DNA from: Prevotella sp. CAG:1092 | GTDB taxonomy: Bacteria; Bacteroidota; Bacteroidia; Bacteroidales; Bacteroidaceae | Direction: 5' to 3' | Length of the DNA: 6,356 nt | NCBI GenBank assembly: GCA_000436915.1 | Contig: HF994189.1 | Coordinates: 681 to 7,036, forward strand | Part shown: positions 5,633 through 6,356 of the stretch, piece after piece | Layout of the letters: every line of letters begins with the position of its first letter | How positions within the stretch are numbered: position 1 is the stretch's first letter | Notes under the pieces: model-generated | What the model was told of the DNA's origin: nothing | What the model saw: only the letters and a program-made list of their open reading frames with translations | The model's database searches: none | Program-made: the position numbers and the translations under genes

Positions 5633-6356
5633 ATGATGACAGCTAATGAAGTGCGCGAATCCTTCAAGAAGTTCTTTGAAGGCAAAGGCCACAAGATTGT
5701 ACCATCAGCACCTATGGTAATCAAAGACGACCCTACGCTGATGTTTACAAATGCAGGTATGAACCAATGGAAAGACATCATCCTCGGTACTAAAGACCCA
5801 GGTAAGGATGTTCGTCGTGTTGATACACAGAAGTGTCTCCGTGTAAGCGGTAAGCACAACGACCTCGAAGAGGTGGGTCACGATACTTACCACCACACCA
5901 TGTTCGAGATGCTCGGTAACTGGAGCTTCGGCGACTACTTCAAAGAAGGCGCCATCGATATGGCTTGGGAATATTTGACAGAAATATTGAAGCTTAATCC
6001 AGACGATCTCTACGTTACCGTTTTCGAGGGTTGCGAAGAAGAAGGTTTGAAGCGCGACGACGAGGCTGCAAGCTATTGGGCTAAGCACGTGCCAGCAGAC
6101 CACATCATCAACGGTAACAAGCACGACAACTTCTGGGAAATGGGCGATACAGGTCCTTGCGGTCCTTGCTCTGAGATTCACGTAGACTCTCGTACTCCAG
6201 AAGAGAAGGCTAAGGTACCAGGACGTGAGTTGGTAAACAAAGACAACCCACAGGTAATCGAAATCTGGAACATCGTGTTCATGCAGTATAACCGCAAGGC
6301 TGATGGTTCGCTCGAGCCATTGTCTATGAACGTTATCGATACTGGTATGGGCTTCG
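5633..6356 (+). CDS. alaS: Alanyl-tRNA synthetase, N-terminal part (runs off the window)
   Basis: Class IIc aminoacyl-tRNA synthetase that charges tRNA-Ala with alanine in the cytoplasm. Only the first 241 codons are present, covering most of the catalytic domain; the tRNA-recognition, editing and C-Ala domains lie beyond the edge. Motif 1 is in DPTLMFTNAGMNQWK (33-47). Motif 2 is in CLRVSGKHNDLEEVG...MFEMLGNWSFGDYF (68-103), with Arg70 matching the ATP-binding arginine of E. coli AlaRS. MGDTGPCGPCSEIH and IEIWNIVFMQYNR follow, and Asp236 in IDTGMGF matches the alanine-binding aspartate. Two ATGs lie in tandem (5633 and 5636); 5633 fits the MLTA-type start I recall for relatives. There is no Shine-Dalgarno sequence; the leader is A-rich. 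It is divergent from merR and shares an upstream control region with it. Confidence 0.97.
   Translation, partial: MMTANEVRESFKKFFEGKGHKIVPSAPMVIKDDPTLMFTNAGMNQWKDIILGTKDPGKDVRRVDTQKCLRVSGKHNDLEEVGHDTYHHTMFEMLGNWSFGDYFKEGAIDMAWEYLTEILKLNPDDLYVTVFEGCEEEGLKRDDEAASYWAKHVPADHIINGNKHDNFWEMGDTGPCGPCSEIHVDSRTPEEKAKVPGRELVNKDNPQVIEIWNIVFMQYNRKADGSLEPLSMNVIDTGMGF

Noticed and set aside
5705..6181. 158-codon open frame on the - strand inside alaS
   Set aside because: It is antisense to the conserved AlaRS catalytic domain and is a by-product of codon use on the coding strand.
1..6356. Mobile element, CRISPR array, toxin-antitoxin or other novel defence system
   Set aside because: No transposase, integrase, spaced repeat array, tRNA-linked attachment site or unknown gene cluster is present; all genes belong to recognised families.

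Overview
This 6.36 kb window comes from a member of the Bacteroidota, most likely the Prevotellaceae (Prevotella/Segatella-like). The evidence is the close family resemblance of the MltD, Rel, MerR and AlaRS proteins, the AT-rich intergenic DNA, starts that mostly lack a Shine-Dalgarno sequence, and two copies of the Bacteroidota -7 promoter hexamer pattern TAnnTTTG. The genus is inferred from protein character, not from a marker search.

Layout. Bases 2-82 hold the last 26 codons of an upstream gene, probably the DUF5683 outer-membrane-type protein that usually precedes mltD in this phylum. After a short AT-rich spacer with a 19-bp direct repeat come three genes on the + strand: a secreted lytic transglycosylase of the MltD type (204-1523), a full-length bifunctional RelA/SpoT-type (p)ppGpp synthetase/hydrolase (best start 1618, end 3897), and a secreted family CE8 pectinesterase (3979-4962). 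A large perfect hairpin (4988-5035) separates the pectinesterase from a convergent short MerR-type regulator on the - strand (5089-5439). A divergent promoter region follows, and then the first 241 codons of alaS, running off the right edge.

How the genes relate. The DUF5683/mltD/rel run is a conserved chromosomal block combining cell-envelope remodelling with stringent-response control. The pectinesterase looks like an insertion into this housekeeping block: it has all the catalytic residues, but no SusC/SusD or other pectin-degradation genes lie beside it. merR and alaS are divergent, with two identical -7 boxes (TATCTTTG) facing away from each other and a shared upstream region of about 44 bp. 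This arrangement could allow the regulator to control itself and alaS.

No mobile element, CRISPR array, tRNA, rRNA or defence system is visible, and every gene seen is intact apart from the two cut by the window edges. The most interesting unexplained signals are regulatory: the alaS leader with a five-codon reading frame carrying two alanine codons, the dyad in the merR promoter spacer, the hairpin just before the pectinesterase start, the unusual Shine-Dalgarno sequence before rel, and a diverged duplication of the merR 3' end. No gap longer than 300 bases lacks a gene.
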